Shown: positions 16,765-25,218, counted from the stretch's first letter. The stretch: DNA of 64,000 bases from QHXQ01 sp036389395 (GCA_036389395.1 DASVPY010000061.1:1-64000), one strand, 5' to 3'. The notes: a model not told the origin generated them from the sequence alone. Numbers and translations are program-made.

Positions 16765-17700
16765 TCAGACGGTCAACTCGTAGAAGTCGTAAACGACGGC
16801 GCGCGCGCCGAAGCTCTCTTTGTACTCCGCCAGCCCCACGTTCAGGTGCCGCCCGCCCTGCTCGGTCGAGATGCCGAAATCGAAGTAGGGCTTGGCGGCA
16901 TAATGCTCGTTGATGAGCAGGTCGAGGATGCGGTCGGTCGCGCCGCATTGCCGGCCTTCCTCGTTGGCGGCGATGTACTGCGCGTGCGCCACCTGCGCGC
17001 TCTCGTAGATGACGACGCCCGCCAACATCGCCGCGCCGCGGTAAGCTGCGAACAGCTTGATGTTGTCGGGGAAACGGGCGGCGAGCAACGCCAACTCGGC
17101 CGCCGTGTGGACGGGCCGGATGCCGTACTTCGTTTGCAGCACCTCGGTCTCAATCGCGATGAAGGTCGCGAAGTCGTCGCTGCGGCGCACGTCGAGCGGG
17201 TGCGCTTGGCTCTGCTTCAAACTCCACTTGCGCCCCTTCGTCAACGGCAGCCGCGCGTGCGGCGCGATAGTGTCCGACAGATCACGCCGCACGAGCCGCG
17301 CCTCGTGCCGGAAGAGCGCGTAGAGATCTTCCTCCGCGGGCGCGCCGTGATAGATGTGCGGCACGGGCTTATAGATGATGCGCGGCGCGCCGACAGCGCG
17401 CGCGTGCTCACTGAGCGCGGCGAAAAGATCGAGCATCGTCGCGCTACGCATGCGCGCGTCGCAGACGATGCCGCCGAAGGTCAGCCCGCCGTGCGAGACG
17501 AGGGCGTCGCCCGCGAGGTTGGCCGGCAGCAGCCCGACCAGTTTCTCGTCGGCGAAGAAGAGCAGCGAGTGGTCTTGGAAGCGGTCGGCGTGATAGTCCA
17601 TGTAGTCGCGGCGGAACAGGAAGACCCCGTTCTTCGCCTGCGCCACGAACTCGTCCCAACGCCGCTTGTGCTCCGCCGTGTATTGAACGACCCGAATCAT
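16765..17700 (-). CDS. FemAB/GNAT-type acyltransferase (Acetyltransf_6-like)
   Basis: The protein has 311 residues from the ATG at 17700 (MIRVVQYTAEHKRRWDEFV). The frame is open further upstream but overlaps the FkbM gene there, so the internal ATG is used. The opening pattern, with FLFRRDYMDYHADRFQDHSLLFF and KLVGLLPANLAGDALVSHGG, is typical of FemAB-like GNAT proteins of polysaccharide loci. The second half has FAAYRGAAMLAGVVIYES and TDRILDLLINEHYA. Members transfer an amino-acyl or acyl group to an amino sugar or lipid carrier. Its position directly upstream of the FdtA/FdtB-like pair (8 bp from the FdtA-like start) makes it a candidate for N-acylating the new amino sugar. That role is inferred. 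Confidence 0.75.
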   Translation of the reverse strand: MIRVVQYTAEHKRRWDEFVAQAKNGVFLFRRDYMDYHADRFQDHSLLFFADEKLVGLLPANLAGDALVSHGGLTFGGIVCDARMRSATMLDLFAALSEHARAVGAPRIIYKPVPHIYHGAPAEEDLYALFRHEARLVRRDLSDTIAPHARLPLTKGRKWSLKQSQAHPLDVRRSDDFATFIAIETEVLQTKYGIRPVHTAAELALLAARFPDNIKLFAAYRGAAMLAGVVIYESAQVAHAQYIAANEEGRQCGATDRILDLLINEHYAAKPYFDFGISTEQGGRHLNVGLAEYKESFGARAVVYDFYELTV

Positions 17701-17711
17701 GCCAGTCGAAA

Positions 17712-18902
17712 TTAGCGGCCGCCGCTTTGCGCCTCGGGCAGCGCGTACAGGATCGCGTCCATGCCGTCCTCGCCCTGCGTGCGCAGGTGGAGCCGGTAGC
17801 CGAGGCCGAGCGCGGCGACGTAGCGGGGCAACTGCCACAGGTCGTCGGGCCGGTGGTAGGCGCTGATGGCCATGAGCGGGCGCGCGCGCCGGAGCAGTTC
17901 GGCGCAGCCCGCGAGCGCGTCCCACTCCGCGCCCTCCACGTCGAACTTCAAATAGACGGGCGCGGCGTCGTCCGCCGCGACCACTTCGTCGAGCGGCACG
18001 ATCTCGATCTCGGTCGCGCCCGTCGCGCTGACGGCGGAACTCATGTTGCCCGCCGCGTCGAAGCGCAGCGCCCCGCGCCGCGCGCCCACGCCCGCGTTGA
18101 AGACGCGCACGCGCGCGGCCGCCTCCGCGCCGAGCGCGGCGACGTAGGCGCGCAGGCGCGCGCAGTTGGCCGCGTCCGGCTCGAAGAGGTAAGCGCCGCC
18201 GAAGCGCCCCCGCTGGTGCGTGAGGAAGGCGCGCAGCGTGTCGCCGTCGTACGCGCCGCAGTCCACGAAGACGGCGTCGGGCGGGAGCGGTTCGGGCAGC
18301 ACGTCGGGCGGGAAGTAGTCGTCGGCGGCGCAGGCTGGCAGCGCGTCGTGTTCGAGGCGCAGCCGGAACCGCAGGTGCGCGGCGAACTGCCGGCGCGACT
18401 CTTCGTCGGCGAAGAGGCGGAACGCGGCGCGTATGTCGGCGGCCTTCGCCAGCACGTCGGCCGGCGGCTCGAACTGATAGAGCGGCAGGAACTGCGCCGG
18501 GTAGCGCCAGGCGAGGTGCAGGAACGAGACGACGCGCGCGCCGGTCTGCGCCTGCAAGCGGCGGCGCGCGGTCACGTAGTTGAGCAGCGGGTTGAGGATC
18601 GTGACGACGAAGACGAGGCGCGGGCCGAACCGTTCGGCGGCCGCCCGCGGTGTCATGACCGGCAGCCCTTCGATGATCTGCCCCTGCTTCTCCGGCGTGT
18701 CGTCGGCGAACGCCGCCGGCTCGACGCCCGCGGCGCGCAGCTTGGCGAGCACCGCCCGCCCCAACTGCCCCGCGCCGTAGAGCGCGTACACGTCGTCGGC
18801 CCGCGCGCCCGCGCGCGCCTGCGCGGCCATGCGCGCCTGTGCCTGCGCCGCAGGCTCGGCCAGCAACTCTTCCAACTGCGTTTCGCTGTCCACCCGTGTC
18901 AT
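17712..18902 (-). CDS. FkbM methyltransferase with N-terminal PglD/NeuD-like Rossmann domain
   Basis: The 396-residue protein has two parts. Residues 40-150 include VYALYGAGQLGRAVLAKLRAAG and AAFADDTPEKQGQIIEGLPV, a nucleotide-binding fold of the PglD/NeuD N-terminal type. Residues 215-390 form the FkbM domain: AVFVDCGAYDGDTLRAFL, YLFEPDAANCARLRAYV and APVYLKFDVEGAEWDALAG. Such fusions occur in other bacteria. The first domain usually binds a sugar nucleotide or cofactor, so it may present the substrate for methylation, which is inferred. It is 11 bp upstream of the FemAB-like gene on the same strand and downstream of a strong terminator, so it is probably the first gene of this transcription unit. 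Confidence 0.85.
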   Translation of the reverse strand: MTRVDSETQLEELLAEPAAQAQARMAAQARAGARADDVYALYGAGQLGRAVLAKLRAAGVEPAAFADDTPEKQGQIIEGLPVMTPRAAAERFGPRLVFVVTILNPLLNYVTARRRLQAQTGARVVSFLHLAWRYPAQFLPLYQFEPPADVLAKAADIRAAFRLFADEESRRQFAAHLRFRLRLEHDALPACAADDYFPPDVLPEPLPPDAVFVDCGAYDGDTLRAFLTHQRGRFGGAYLFEPDAANCARLRAYVAALGAEAAARVRVFNAGVGARRGALRFDAAGNMSSAVSATGATEIEIVPLDEVVAADDAAPVYLKFDVEGAEWDALAGCAELLRRARPLMAISAYHRPDDLWQLPRYVAALGLGYRLHLRTQGEDGMDAILYALPEAQSGGR

Positions 18903-18955
18903 TCCCCGCCCCGCGCCCGGCGGCGCGCGCGAATCTCTGCGCGTGCGCCGCGGGC

Positions 18956-19000
18956 AAAATTAAAGCGCCGGGGCGGCCGCGCCGCACGCACGCCCCGGCG
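18956..19000 (-). terminator. Rho-independent terminator of the PhyH gene
   Basis: A 10-bp perfect stem (18966-18975 with 18991-19000, CGCCGGGGCG paired) is followed on the minus strand by TTTAATTTTG. This is a classic intrinsic terminator for transcripts leaving the PhyH gene, and it separates that unit from the FkbM unit downstream. Confidence 0.72.
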
Positions 19001-19038
19001 GGCGCAAAACACCCGCGGCGCTCTATTGCCCGCGCGTC

Positions 19039-19884
19039 TTACTTCGCCGCCACCGGCACGTCGGTCTCTGCCGTCGCCTGCTCCAGCTTGCGCGCGCGCC
19101 AGTGCTGCACGCTCTCGCCCGTCTCGCTGTCGTAGCCGAGGAAGGTGCGCAGGAACGGATCGTCGCTGAACTTGCCGCCGAGCATCCGCGGCAGGCTGAT
19201 CTGCTGCTTGATGAGCGGCAGCGTGTAGATGTGGTTGACGCCGCGGCGCGGGCGGCCCGAGCGGTTGTGCCCGCTGCGGTGGTAGACCATCGCGTCGAAG
19301 ACGAGGATCGCGCCGGCGGGCGCGCTGACCTGCACCTCGTGGCGGCGCACGTACTCGAACGACGGGAAGACCTCCGACTTGTGCGACGCCGGGAGCAGGC
19401 ACGTGCCGCCCGTCTCCGCGTTGAACTCGTCCACGCAGACCATCGCGCTCAGGGCCAGCGGGCGCGAGCTGACGAAGTGCTGGTAGTTGAGATCGCGGTG
19501 CCAGGTCTGCTGGTAGTGCGCGCCCGTGGGCCGGTTGATGATCCCGTTCTGCGACATGAGCACGAAGTTCGGCCCGAGCAGCTTGCGCGCCACCGCCATG
19601 ACGCGCGGGTGCGCCGCCACGTGGACGAAGTAGTCGTCGTAACCGGCCAGACAGCGCGCGATGTTGCCGTCGTTGATGCGGTGGAGCTGCGCCTCGCCGC
19701 CCAACTCGCGCACCTGCCGCTCGTAGACGGCGTCGATCTTCTCGCGCATACGTTGCAACTCGGCGGCCGATAGCCCGCCGTCAACGACGGTGTAGCCGAT
19801 GTTGCGAATCTCTTCGGCGAGGGCGTCCGCCTCGTCGCGGTTCTCGTGGAACTCCCGGACGGCGTGGGTTCTCATGTCGTTCAT
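19039..19884 (-). CDS. phytanoyl-CoA dioxygenase (PhyH) family protein
   Basis: The 281-residue protein has the Fe(II)/2-oxoglutarate oxygenase facial triad: the HxD motif in QQTWHRDLNYQHF (about residues 160-172) and the distal His in VYHRSGHNRSGRPRRGVNHIY (about 220). An Arg in that stretch would bind 2-oxoglutarate. The N-terminal NIGYTVVDGGLSAAELQRMREKID is typical of PhyH proteins. The substrate is unknown; PhyH proteins in biosynthetic loci hydroxylate small molecules or sugar-linked lipids. It lies 46 bp downstream of the glycosidase-like gene and ends at a strong terminator. Confidence 0.86.
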   Translation of the reverse strand: MNDMRTHAVREFHENRDEADALAEEIRNIGYTVVDGGLSAAELQRMREKIDAVYERQVRELGGEAQLHRINDGNIARCLAGYDDYFVHVAAHPRVMAVARKLLGPNFVLMSQNGIINRPTGAHYQQTWHRDLNYQHFVSSRPLALSAMVCVDEFNAETGGTCLLPASHKSEVFPSFEYVRRHEVQVSAPAGAILVFDAMVYHRSGHNRSGRPRRGVNHIYTLPLIKQQISLPRMLGGKFSDDPFLRTFLGYDSETGESVQHWRARKLEQATAETDVPVAAK

Positions 19885-19930
19885 CGCGCCAACTCCCGCG
19901 CGGCGTGGAGTCTTTATTAGACGGCCGCGC

Positions 19931-20851
19931 CTACCAGTGCGCCAGCACCGCGTAGCCGAATCCGGTCGCGCCGCAGTTGTTGCCGTTGTAGAAAAGGTAC
20001 ACCTGATCTTTGTGCCGGACGACGCAGGCGTAGGCGATCATCTCCGAGTCCCAGCCGCTCTCGGACACGTCTATGCCGACCTCGTCGTCCTTGCGCGTCC
20101 AGGTCTGCCCGTCCGCGGACTCGGCGTAGCCGAGCCGGTAGCCCTTCGAGCGCGTCCGCACCGAGTAGAGCATCCGTTGCAGGCCGCCGTGCTCGAAGAC
20201 GAACGGCTTGCCGAAGGCGTGCTCGTCCTCGTCGGCGTAGTCAACGCAGACGCGCCCTTCGGCGGGCCACTCGATGCCGTCGGCCGACACCATGTGCTTG
20301 ATGTTGTAGACGGGCAGCGGCTTGCCGTTGACGACCGTCCACTCGCTGCCGCCGACGTACCACATCTCGAACGAGCCGTCCGCGCGGCGGCGCACGAAGG
20401 CCGAGGTGCGGTTGAGCAGCTCGGCGTCGCTGCGGTCGGTGACGGGCACGCGGCGCGCGCGCGCGAAGGACGCGCCGCCGTCGGTGCTGATGGCCAGGCC
20501 CTCGAACTGATAGTACCTGACCTGCTGCCCGAGCTGATAGCCGACGTAATACATGTAGAGCTTGTCGTCCACGGCGACGACCGAGGTCGGCAGGATGCCG
20601 TTCTCGTCGAACGCGCCGGGCGTGCCGATGTCGAGCACCGGGCGCTCGGAGACGCCGACGATCTCGGCCGGGTTGTCGGCCCGCAAGTCCACGTAGCCGA
20701 TGCGGCCGACCGTGCGCTCGTCGCAGAAGGCGACGTACATGCGGAGCACGTCGTCGTTGAGGAAGTGCGGCGTCGGCGGGAAGGCGTACTTCTGGGCCCA
20801 GGGCAGCCGGCCGTCGGGCGCGTAGATGCGCCCCTGCTTGATCCACTTCAA
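19931..20851 (-). CDS. GH32/43-like five-bladed beta-propeller protein
   Basis: The 306-residue protein starts at a TTG (20851) preceded at 8 nt by AGGAGG, a convincing site; no ATG is in frame nearby. It opens KWIKQGRIYAPDGRLPWAQK, then blades such as RMYVAFCDERTVGRIGYVD, LYMYYVGYQLG, FEMWYVGGSEW, RMLYSVRTRSKGYRLGYAES and VYLFYNGNNCGATGFGYAV. These are the repeated strand patterns of glycosidase-related propellers found beside sugar-biosynthesis genes. There is no signal peptide, so it should be cytoplasmic. Known relatives are mostly annotated from context, and catalysis is unproven. It is transcribed with the PhyH gene downstream. Confidence 0.75.
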   Translation of the reverse strand: MKWIKQGRIYAPDGRLPWAQKYAFPPTPHFLNDDVLRMYVAFCDERTVGRIGYVDLRADNPAEIVGVSERPVLDIGTPGAFDENGILPTSVVAVDDKLYMYYVGYQLGQQVRYYQFEGLAISTDGGASFARARRVPVTDRSDAELLNRTSAFVRRRADGSFEMWYVGGSEWTVVNGKPLPVYNIKHMVSADGIEWPAEGRVCVDYADEDEHAFGKPFVFEHGGLQRMLYSVRTRSKGYRLGYAESADGQTWTRKDDEVGIDVSESGWDSEMIAYACVVRHKDQVYLFYNGNNCGATGFGYAVLAHW

Positions 20852-20917
20852 ACCATTCGCCTCCTCGGGCCGCGGCGTCGCGTCGCGCGACGGGCGGGCG
20901 GGTCGTGGCAGCCGTCG

Positions 20918-22321
20918 CTACGGCTGGTCAATGCCGGGCGCGACGGCGACGAGCGCCTGGTTGCTCGCCGCGCCGCGCAGGCTCACGCTCACGCGCACGT
21001 CGCCCGCGCCGTCGAGTTCCGCCGGCAGGCGGACGTTCACCTGCGTCAGCCACGGGAAGTTCGGCACCTGGCCGACGAACTCGACGGCGAGCGGGACGCG
21101 CGCGTGCTGCGCGTCCTCGGCCTGCGCCGTCACGACCGCCGCGTCTTCGCCGGGCAGGAGCCGGAGGTTGCGGCAGAAGAGCATGACGCGCGTGCGCCCG
21201 TCGGGCGTCGCCAGGTTGCGCCGCGTCGTCGCCGTGAAGGGGTCGCGCGTGAAGGCGACCGCGTGGAGCGCGGCGGCGCGCTCCGTGTCCGGCTCGGTCA
21301 GCAGGCACGGCGCGCTCGTCTGCGGCGACTGCCAGGCGGGGCTGTCGTCGTGCGCCGGGTTGTTGCTGAGATTGACCGGCCCGCTCCCGTCCGGGTACAT
21401 GCGATAAATCTCCCTGTTGCCGTCGCGCGAACTGACGAAGGCGATGGCGCTCCCGTCGGGCGACCAGGCCGGGTAGGTGTCGTCCACGGCGTTGTTCGTC
21501 AGATTCCTCAGGCCGCCGCCGTCCGCGTTCACGACGTAGACTTCGGCACTGCCGCCGGCCCCGCTGCGAGTGCGGACGAAGGCGAGCTGCCGCCCGTCGG
21601 GCGACCAGGCCGGGGAGTGATCAGCTTCCGGCGCGGTCACGGCAGTCAGCGGCGACGCGGGCCCGCCGCCGGCAGCGACCGTGTAGAGGCGTAAGATGTC
21701 GGGCGGCAGCGGCGCGCCGACCGGGGCGGAGAAGGCGATGCGCGCGCCGTCGGGCGACCAGGCGAGGCGCGGCTGGAGCGGAGCGCCGAAGGTCAGCCGC
21801 GTCTGGGCGCTGCCGTCGGCGTTCATCACGTAGAGTTGCCGTGCGCCGCCTGGGGCGTCGTCGCGCGAACTGATGAAGGCGATCTCCGTGCCGTCGGGCG
21901 ACCACACGGGGGCCTCGTCGTCGGCCGGGCCGGTGGTCAGCCGCCGGACGTTGCTGCCGTCGGCGTTCATCACGTAGATGTCGGGCCGGCCACTCCCGAT
22001 GTTGTCCCGGTCGCTCTGGAACGCGATGAGCGCGCCGTCGGGCGACCAGGCGGGGTGGCGATCAGACGCGGGGCTGTTGGTCAGCCTCGTCTGTCCGCTC
22101 CCGTCCTCGTTCATCAAGTAGATTTCGCCGTTGCCGCCGGCGTCACGATTGTTGTCGAAGGCGATCTTCGACGCCGCGCACGGCGCGACGGTATCGCCCG
22201 CGGCCGCGCGCGAAGGGCGGGGCGGGGCGACGAGGGCGCACGCGCCGACGGCGAGGAGCGCGACCGCCGACAGGCGCGCGCCGACCGCCGCGCGCCGCGC
22301 GCGGGTGGCGGGGGCGTTCAC
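20918..22321 (-). CDS. secreted TolB-like PD40 beta-propeller protein
   Basis: The 467-residue protein starts at a GTG (22321) that overlaps the upstream TGA (GTGA), so it is translationally coupled to the NeuD-like gene. A twin-Arg-rich N-terminus is followed by a hydrophobic stretch and a likely cleavage near residue 40. Six PD40 repeats follow, each with the pattern PAWSPDGxxIAFxSxRD and a strand such as IYVMNADGSNVRRLT. After residue 345 an Ig-like C-terminal domain has ARVPLAVEFVGQVPNFPW and ADLDGAGDVRVSVSLRG-like strands. A periplasmic binding or scaffold role is likely; the propeller's partner is unknown. Its coupling to a glycan acyltransferase is unusual. Confidence 0.82.
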   Translation of the reverse strand: MNAPATRARRAAVGARLSAVALLAVGACALVAPPRPSRAAAGDTVAPCAASKIAFDNNRDAGGNGEIYLMNEDGSGQTRLTNSPASDRHPAWSPDGALIAFQSDRDNIGSGRPDIYVMNADGSNVRRLTTGPADDEAPVWSPDGTEIAFISSRDDAPGGARQLYVMNADGSAQTRLTFGAPLQPRLAWSPDGARIAFSAPVGAPLPPDILRLYTVAAGGGPASPLTAVTAPEADHSPAWSPDGRQLAFVRTRSGAGGSAEVYVVNADGGGLRNLTNNAVDDTYPAWSPDGSAIAFVSSRDGNREIYRMYPDGSGPVNLSNNPAHDDSPAWQSPQTSAPCLLTEPDTERAAALHAVAFTRDPFTATTRRNLATPDGRTRVMLFCRNLRLLPGEDAAVVTAQAEDAQHARVPLAVEFVGQVPNFPWLTQVNVRLPAELDGAGDVRVSVSLRGAASNQALVAVAPGIDQP

Positions 22322-23001
22322 GGCTGCTGCGCCTCGCTTTCTTCAAGGCCGTAGACGGCGAAGCTGTCCTTGACGGGCTTGCCGGGGTTGCCGACGTAGA
22401 CCTGGCGCGCCTGCGTGTCCTTGTGGATGACCGCGCCCATGCCGATCAGGCAGTCGCGCGCGATCCGCACGTTGTTGGCGACCGAGGCGTTGACGCCGAG
22501 GAAGCAGTTCTCGCCGACCTCGCAGTAGCCCGAGACGACGACGTGTGACGAGATGAAGACGTTATCGCGGAGCACCGTCTGGTGCCCGATGTGGTTGCCG
22601 CTCCAGAGGACGACGTTGTGGCCGATCTTGACGGCGTACTGGACGACGTTGTGCTCGAAGATGAAGCAGTTCTCGCCGATCTCGACGTTGCGCCAGACGA
22701 AGGCGCGCGAGCTGACGTAGGAGACGCACTCGTAGCCCTTCGCCTTCGCCGCCGCGTAGAGCCGCGCGCGCACGCGGTTGAGCTTGGTGTAGGAGATGGC
22801 CACGAACGCCTTGTGCTCGGCCGGCGGGTAGCGGCGCTCGACCTCCTCGAAGTGGACGACCGGCAGATCGAAGAGCCTGTCCTTCTTTGCGTACTCGCGC
22901 TCGACCGCGAAGGCCACGACCTCGTGCTCCGAGTCGTGCGTGAAGTACTCGTAGGCCAACTCGGCCGTCTCGCCGTCGCCGACAATCACGATTTTCGCCA
23001 T
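22318..23001 (-). CDS. NeuD/PglD-like sugar O- or N-acetyltransferase
   Basis: The 227-residue protein has an N-terminal Rossmann-type part (KIVIVGDGETAELAYEYF) and a C-terminal left-handed beta helix from about residue 100. The hexapeptide repeats read VEIGENCFIFEHNVVQYAVKIG, VVLWSGNHIGHQT and VANNVRIARDCLIGMGAVI. The His in GNHIGHQT is near the catalytic position of PglD/NeuD. These enzymes acetylate amino sugars or sialic acids with acetyl-CoA. The acceptor here would be a component of the surface glycan, inferred from the locus. It appears to be the first gene of its unit, with a 522-bp gap upstream. Confidence 0.86.
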   Translation of the reverse strand: MAKIVIVGDGETAELAYEYFTHDSEHEVVAFAVEREYAKKDRLFDLPVVHFEEVERRYPPAEHKAFVAISYTKLNRVRARLYAAAKAKGYECVSYVSSRAFVWRNVEIGENCFIFEHNVVQYAVKIGHNVVLWSGNHIGHQTVLRDNVFISSHVVVSGYCEVGENCFLGVNASVANNVRIARDCLIGMGAVIHKDTQARQVYVGNPGKPVKDSFAVYGLEESEAQQP

Positions 23002-23523
23002 CTGCGCGCCCCTACTTGTTAGTCGCCCGCCTGGTGTCTACGAGCCGTGGCAGTCTAGCCAGCCGCCGCAGGTACGTCAAGCAAGGCGGCCCGGCGGCGC
23101 GCGCCCGGCACGGCGGTTGCCGCCCGCCGCGGCAGGTGTAGACAAAGGTTTACAACTCTCCACACGAGGCGACACCGCGGGCGGCGGCGCGCGGGCGCGC
23201 GCGCCGGTTTTCGCGCCTTGCGCGGGCCGCGCCCTTGCGGTATAAGAGTTGCCCTGTCCTCGCTGCCAGGCCGCAACCGAAGCAGGACGCCTACGTGTTA
23301 AGCCCCAACATCCGACCAACGTGCGCCGCCCGTAGCTAAGCGGCCGCGAAGTTCAAGCGGAGTCTTGCCTCAATCTAGAGTTGCCGCGGCGCGTCGTACC
23401 GGATCGCGCCGCCCGCGTGGTCTGAACGCCGGTGTGTGCTCTGGTCGAGTTAACCCCTATTCCCAAGGACGCGGTCTTTGAGCGGCCCCGACTCAGACCC
23501 CAAGCTTGAAAGGAGTCTTTCGC
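23002..23523. other. 522-bp intergenic region between divergent genes
   Basis: This gap separates the NeuD-like gene (minus) from the beta-helix gene (plus) and should hold promoters for both. It includes a good sigma70-type candidate on the plus strand at 23218-23246 and a strong ribosome binding site, AAAGGAG, just before 23524. Nothing else could be recognised: no reading frame with codon bias and no repeat array. Confidence 0.55.
23218..23246 (+). promoter_or_regulatory. candidate sigma70 promoter for the beta-helix gene
   Basis: TTGCGC at 23218-23223 and TATAAG at 23241-23246 are separated by 17 bp. If used, the transcript would carry a leader of about 270 nt before the ATG at 23524. 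It was found by eye in GC-rich DNA, where the TATAAG hexamer is rare. Confidence 0.4.
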
Positions 23524-24471
23524 ATGAAACTTCAGTTCACCCTCAAATCCTTCGCCCTGGCGGCCTTCCTGCTGGCCATGACTTCGCTCGCCAACGCGCA
23601 GGCGACCCGCACCTGGGTCTCCGGCGTCGGCGACGACGTGAACCCGTGCAGCCGCACCGCCCCCTGCAAGACCTTCGCCGGGGCCATCTCGAAGACCGCC
23701 GACAAGGGCGAGATCGACGCGCTCGATTCGGCCGGCTTCGGCGCGGTGACGCTCACCAAGTCGGTCACGATTGAAGGCAACGGCACGATAGCCGGCATCC
23801 TGTCGTCGGGCGGCATCAGCGGCGTCAACGTCAACGACGGCAACACGGTGACGCCCGGCACCATCACCGTCATCCTGCGCAACATCTCCATCAACGGGGC
23901 CGGCAGCGGGCTGCACGGCATCAACTACACCTCCGGCAAGGCGCTGGTCGTGGAGAACTGCTACCTGACGGGCTTCGCCAGCTCCGGCCTGAACTCGCAC
24001 GGCATCCGCGTCAGCCTCGGCGCGAACGGCGGCAACATCGGCAACCTGAAGGTCTTCAACACGACCATCGAGAACGTCACCGGCGACGGCATCAACGTGA
24101 CGACCGCCGGCGTCCAACTGCTCATGACGGTCAACAACAGCCGCATCAACAACTGCGGCTCCGACGGCATCGAGGCCGGCGCGAACATCCGCGGCCTGAT
24201 CCGGGACAGCGTCATAGCGCACAACACGACGGCCGGCGTCCGCACGAGCGGCAGCAACAGCATCCTGAACATAGACAACATCGCCGTCTCCTACTCCACC
24301 GTCGGCTTGCAGGCCAGCGCCGGCTCGACGCTCAACGTCTCCAACAGCTTCATCGCCCAGAACGCCACGGGCGTCAGCCAGAACGGCGGCACGGTCGCCT
24401 CGTTCCAGGGCAACTCGCTCGTCAACAACACCACGCCCGGCTCGTTCAGCCCGATCACGCAGAAGACCTAG
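23524..24471 (+). CDS. secreted right-handed beta-helix protein
   Basis: The protein has 315 residues from the ATG at 23524, with AGGAG about 9 nt upstream. A start six codons earlier has no site of its own. The signal peptide is KLQFTLKSFALAAFLLAMTSLANAQA, with cleavage after ANA. The rest reads as parallel beta-helix rungs rich in Asn and Gly: TWVSGVGDDVNPCSRTAPCKTFAGAI is the usual N-terminal cap, then repeated I/V-x-N-S/T turns such as LLMTVNNSRINNCGSDGI and TLNVSNSFIAQNATGV. Related proteins are common in acidobacteria and are annotated only as pectate-lyase-like folds. No catalytic residues can be assigned. It is a single-gene unit ending at a hairpin. Confidence 0.82.
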   Translation: MKLQFTLKSFALAAFLLAMTSLANAQATRTWVSGVGDDVNPCSRTAPCKTFAGAISKTADKGEIDALDSAGFGAVTLTKSVTIEGNGTIAGILSSGGISGVNVNDGNTVTPGTITVILRNISINGAGSGLHGINYTSGKALVVENCYLTGFASSGLNSHGIRVSLGANGGNIGNLKVFNTTIENVTGDGINVTTAGVQLLMTVNNSRINNCGSDGIEAGANIRGLIRDSVIAHNTTAGVRTSGSNSILNIDNIAVSYSTVGLQASAGSTLNVSNSFIAQNATGVSQNGGTVASFQGNSLVNNTTPGSFSPITQKT

Positions 24472-24498
24472 CCGAGCCATCGCACCGCCCGACACAGG

Positions 24499-24543
24499 AC
24501 GCCCCGGCCGGCCTCGCCACCCGTGCGAGACCGACCGGGGCGT
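24499..24543. terminator. hairpin between convergent genes
   Basis: ACGCCCCGGCCGG at 24499-24511 pairs with 24531-24543 with one mismatch. It lies between the convergent beta-helix gene and rfbC, so it can act for both. There is no strong T-run on either side, so termination efficiency is uncertain. Confidence 0.5.
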
Positions 24544-24572
24544 TCCCCGTCATGCCGCCGCCCGCGGCGCGC

Positions 24573-25112
24573 TCAGCCGCTAAAATCGGGATACTGCTGG
24601 TCGCGCGCGATGATGATGCGCTCCGCGCCGCCGTTGTCCGGCCAAGCGATCTGAAAAGCCGGGTCGTCCCAGCGCACGCCGTCGGCCGCCTGCGGCGCGT
24701 AAGGCGCGGACATCTGGTAGTACAACTCGGTGTCGTCCGCGAGCGTCTGGAAGCCGTGGGCGAAATCTTCCGGCACGTAGAGCATGAGCCGGTTCTCGGC
24801 CGTCAACTCGACGCCGACCCACTGCTTGTAGGTCGGCGAGCCGGGGCGCAGGTCTACGATGGCGTCGAAGAGCGCGCCGCGCGTGCAGCGCACGAGCTTG
24901 GCCTGCGCGTGCGGCGCGCGCTGGAAGTGCATCCCGCGCAGCGTGCCGCGCCGCCGGTTGTAACTGATGTTGCACTCGCTGAAGGGCGCGCTCAAGCCGC
25001 GCTCGGCGAAGGCGGCCGCGCTCCACGCGCGGGCCAAAAAGCCGCGCTCGTCCGCGAAGCGCTCCGGCTCGATCAGGAACGCCCCCGGCAGCTTCGTCTC
25101 GGTGAAGATCAT
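24573..25112 (-). CDS. rfbC: dTDP-4-dehydrorhamnose 3,5-epimerase
   Basis: The 179-residue protein matches RfbC in length and motifs: GAFLIEPERFADERGFLARAW at the N-terminus, CNISYNRRRGTLRGMHFQ with the active-site His, LVRCTRGALFDAIVDLR, and LMLYVPEDFAHGFQTL. It epimerises C3 and C5 of dTDP-4-keto-6-deoxyglucose to the rhamnose precursor. It is on the opposite strand from rfbB and rfbD (26571-28471), separated from them by a methyltransferase gene, and rfbA is not in the window. Its start lies 106 bp from the end of that methyltransferase gene on the same strand. Confidence 0.95.
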   Translation of the reverse strand: MIFTETKLPGAFLIEPERFADERGFLARAWSAAAFAERGLSAPFSECNISYNRRRGTLRGMHFQRAPHAQAKLVRCTRGALFDAIVDLRPGSPTYKQWVGVELTAENRLMLYVPEDFAHGFQTLADDTELYYQMSAPYAPQAADGVRWDDPAFQIAWPDNGGAERIIIARDQQYPDFSG

Positions 25113-25218
25113 TTGCGGATCATTTTGTGGCCGGGCTGAACTCCTCGCGGCACTAGCTTAACACTAACGCACGAGGCGCGCGCAACCGGGCCGCCGCCTT
25201 TCGCGCCCGCCCCGCGGC

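Noticed and set aside
17701..18987. Long frame joined to the FemAB-like gene, giving 740 codons
   Set aside because: Its upstream two thirds are Arg-rich and lie antiparallel in phase to the FkbM gene at 17712-18902, which has clear motifs. The real start is the ATG at 17700.
23278..23523. Possible rRNA or riboswitch in the leader of the beta-helix gene
   Set aside because: No recognisable conserved core or paired elements beyond chance were seen.
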